From a virus, in IMG/VR virus record IMGVR_UViG_3300033388_001728, positions 1-20,944 of that record: a DNA stretch of 20,944 bases; one strand, written 5' to 3'. A model generated the notes under the pieces. The model worked only from the letters and a program-made list of their open reading frames with translations. It was not told the origin of the DNA and did no database searches. The position numbers were made by a program, and so were the translations under genes. Position 1 is the first letter of the stretch, and every line of letters begins with the position of its first letter. Of the stretch, positions 19,501 through 20,944 are shown piece by piece.

Positions 19501-20944
19501 CTTTAATCTGGCTATACGTCTTCTGATTGCTTTGCTTTTTACTTTATTTAATACACCATCATAAGATATTTCTAATTCAGCCTTTGTTATATCAGGTTGT
19601 TTTTTAAATATATCATTGTTTCTTAATATTTCTAATCCTCTTTTAGCTACTTGTATTGGTGTAGCATCTGGATTTTCTGCAATATATTTATTTAACTCAT
19701 AAGTTATTTCATTGTAAAGAGTTTGCCCTTCATTTATACCACCCTCAACAGTACCAAATTCAAATGGCATACCAGCCATATCTTGTCCTTTTGTTTCCAG
19801 TGCAGCTCTTGCTTCGTCTACAGATAGCTTTCTATTGTTTCTTAAGTATTCATATATAGCTGCGTCACTATAATCTCTCCCTCTTGCTTTTGCAACAACA
19901 TCATTTATACTATCTGACTTTTGAAATATTATATCTGCATTGTTTTGTGATTCAGTTATAATCTGAGTCTTAACTTCTGATTTAGTTTTGTATCTACCTT
20001 CTACTATAGATACATTACGAACCTTGTATTCTACACCTGATTTTTGTATTAATACCTCACTTCCTGATTGTCTGTTTTGTGGTAAATGTAATATAGGTTT
20101 ACCACCATCTTTTATTGATATGTGAAATGGATAGCTTGGATGAGAATCTTCTTTAACCTCAACAGGACTGTTGATTTCTACAATTGCATAAACATCTCCA
20201 GTATTCAAACCTTTCGTAAGTTGTTCAGCTGCTATACGAGCAATTAAATCAACTAACCCGTTAGCAGTTGCTGATGTTTTCTTTGCTAAAGACTTATTTG
20301 GATTACCATCTAAAAAATTAATAATAGCACTTCTATCTTCTTTAGGAAGATTTTTAGCTATTTCTCCTACAATATCTCTAACCACATCTCCTCGTTTTTC
20401 AAAGGTTGATGTTTTTGGATTAGTAAAATATTTTTGTATATCTGTTTTTAAATCTTTAGCACTTTGTCTTAAATTAATTGTACCTCCTGCACTTTTAACA
20501 GCTGCAGAAACTGCACTTCTAAAATTAGATGGGGTAATTAATTTATTATCTAACATTGTGTTTAATATTGCTAAAGTAGAATTTACACCAGAAGCACTAC
20601 TAACTAATTTTGCATCTGATCCTTTAGTTAAAGTTAAGTATGCTTTACCACCATTAGTTTCTAATTGTTTATTTAAATTTTTAGCTATATTATTTGCAGT
20701 TCCTTTGTTACCTGAAGCCCATACATCACCAAACTTAGTTACAAAAAACACACCACCCTCACCTTCAAATATAACTTTACCATTATATTTAATCTCTCCT
20801 GCTAACATGTCATCTGGAGCTGTTATAACAGTTTCGTTACCTTCTAAGAAACTTACATCTTTAGGTTCAGTAACTAAACCTTTTTTAATCATTTCTGCAA
20901 TACTATCTTGTTGAGTATAGCTTACCTCAAAGCCACCTACGATT
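16504..20944 (-). CDS. Giant internal-virion or polyvalent-type protein, cut by the right edge
   Basis: The frame is open for 1479 codons and reaches the edge with no stop; the first ATG at 20892 is preceded by 17 sense codons, so the true start probably lies outside. Visible parts, numbered from that Met: a mixed region (1-300) with GKVIFEGEGGVFFVTKFGDV; a very basic helical and coiled-coil region (about 440-700); a NYFPTR motif near 917, like the YFPxxR elements in giant phage internal proteins; and a C-terminal helical part with hydrophobic helices near 1255-1325 (YAGANVMFALAANMAKLL, IPLIGGAAEEVI). This architecture suggests a virion protein ejected with the DNA or a large polyvalent protein. 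No lysozyme, protease or polymerase motif was recognised. Confidence 0.88.
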   Translation of the reverse strand, partial: IVGGFEVSYTQQDSIAEMIKKGLVTEPKDVSFLEGNETVITAPDDMLAGEIKYNGKVIFEGEGGVFFVTKFGDVWASGNKGTANNIAKNLNKQLETNGGKAYLTLTKGSDAKLVSSASGVNSTLAILNTMLDNKLITPSNFRSAVSAAVKSAGGTINLRQSAKDLKTDIQKYFTNPKTSTFEKRGDVVRDIVGEIAKNLPKEDRSAIINFLDGNPNKSLAKKTSATANGLVDLIARIAAEQLTKGLNTGDVYAIVEINSPVEVKEDSHPSYPFHISIKDGGKPILHLPQNRQSGSEVLIQKSGVEYKVRNVSIVEGRYKTKSEVKTQIITESQNNADIIFQKSDSINDVVAKARGRDYSDAAIYEYLRNNRKLSVDEARAALETKGQDMAGMPFEFGTVEGGINEGQTLYNEITYELNKYIAENPDATPIQVAKRGLEILRNNDIFKKQPDITKAELEISYDGVLNKVKSKAIRRRIARLKRDLFIRKKGQRDLRRIQLQLNKLLKTYLPKEAQLSKTELTRLINEIAKATPDSILSVGNKIFDVIGRQRNKLKQKRIKEIKDLVRKQAQGTAPKQKATNLEAQGKQFFKDILEVVMAVTKSDKQEADGFTPRQKALLKIANEIKAKEKETNIALEKQKRGEKLTVQEVSLINKVLAYDTFANLQSLELEAVEGVLKQLKDTKKASIALLNMSRLERAEINNSLSQQAINQIRENYPMLFNEDGTLKNENDLAQDENQRSLGPFRKRLAKWWETYPLTKGIGIANYFRNRLSHLGTLMNLLDNVAKKNTFFYENVYLALNRMHTKALRGYYNQMENLNSIAASIDGVDDYADLKTKIPQDLVELKVEGRKDPKTFSIDQLMRIYALSKNPVQRKKLLKNGIGETQLRIIEDEIGPIAIEFADKIVDYLSNSYFESINDVYVQNNYVNLNPVENYFPTRSVSKEDVSKDLIAGNFSKVFNAETAPALKDRSDTEGEISENETFTAALENHVTQMERFKAYAPGVKNLTAIFNTPAVNTLMKELGIEQTVYRSINLAINPNAGAVAPDWIGRLLSKFTGFALSFKAVQLVKQATSFVNAYEDFPGVKGSKVPKPVQFIFGMTKILANLPKYMDLAKQISPDFADRVRKGLEGDIYRLETGSRTVKPVEKRTAGKDREAQINRFVKLFKQAAASPTVMGDILGVMGYMINYEANIENGMSKAEAAAAFNEYNATQQSRRGTDKIPIQQNQDNLSRAFTMFGSTLFLQINKVLQAQANIMRSLGEGKGVKGRISNVRSKDIKSIALNYAGANVMFALAANMAKLLKGNDEDEEVVMERLKDALYGLNLLYQIPLIGGAAEEVINKAKGRPGYGDDVVNPYKSVFRKIAKATQEGSSVKGLQPLVEIIIGAQVDPFVGVYNAFAGDTEEQSKAIYDILGISPSYQPSLGMSFSAEDMQYIKKTDPDLYKLLQDQKRSKNKNKLMPKSQMKRENPELYYSLYGNE

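Noticed and set aside
16718-20914. Plus-strand ORFs of 76-118 codons opposite the giant gene
   Set aside because: Same reason: antisense shadows of a long real reading frame.

Overview
The window looks like part of a double-stranded DNA phage of a Bacteroidota host, most likely a marine flavobacterium. This is inferred from AT-rich DNA (roughly 31% GC by eye), mostly short tightly packed genes with ATGA or 14-base overlaps, A/T-rich leaders in place of Shine-Dalgarno sites, promoters of the TTTG/TAnnTTTG type typical of Bacteroidota, and phage replication and recombination proteins. No integrase, terminase, capsid, portal, DNA polymerase, tRNA or CRISPR array is visible here.

Layout. (1) 1-286, plus strand: the end of a winged-helix-like gene. 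(2) 255-2922, minus strand: a chaperonin cassette (groEL, two micro-genes, groES) preceded by an AT-rich regulatory region with helically phased TTTGGAAT repeats, a terminator and a small unknown gene. (3) 2923-3383: a gene-free divergent region with homopolymer runs and a G-poor, C/A-rich stretch. (4) 3384-5334, plus: small unknown genes, two of them preceded by near-twin RNA hairpins with compensatory base changes; the unit ends in a structured element and a UUCG-loop terminator. (5) 5557-8175, plus: unknown genes and a cytosine-C5 methyltransferase, with two promoters nearly identical to the one ahead of 3384. (6) 8311-11306, plus: a DUF3310-like protein, a DnaA-domain-IV-like protein, an ERF annealing protein, a PD-(D/E)XK exonuclease and an SSB-like protein, ending at a terminator. 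(7) 11450-16273, plus: primase-helicase, SNF2-like helicase, VRR-NUC nuclease and small unknowns. (8) 16260-20944, minus: a small acidic protein behind a very large protein that runs off the right edge and resembles internal virion or polyvalent proteins.

How it may work. Three promoters with conserved spacers divide the plus strand into early units. ERF, exonuclease and SSB-like proteins form a single-strand-annealing recombination set; the primase-helicase, SNF2-like helicase and DnaA-like protein would serve replication with a polymerase encoded elsewhere or by the host. The chaperonin pair probably folds virion proteins. The TTTGGAAT repeat with an 11-base period lies upstream of both groEL and the primase-helicase gene, suggesting one regulator of both units. 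Most small genes have no recognisable function.
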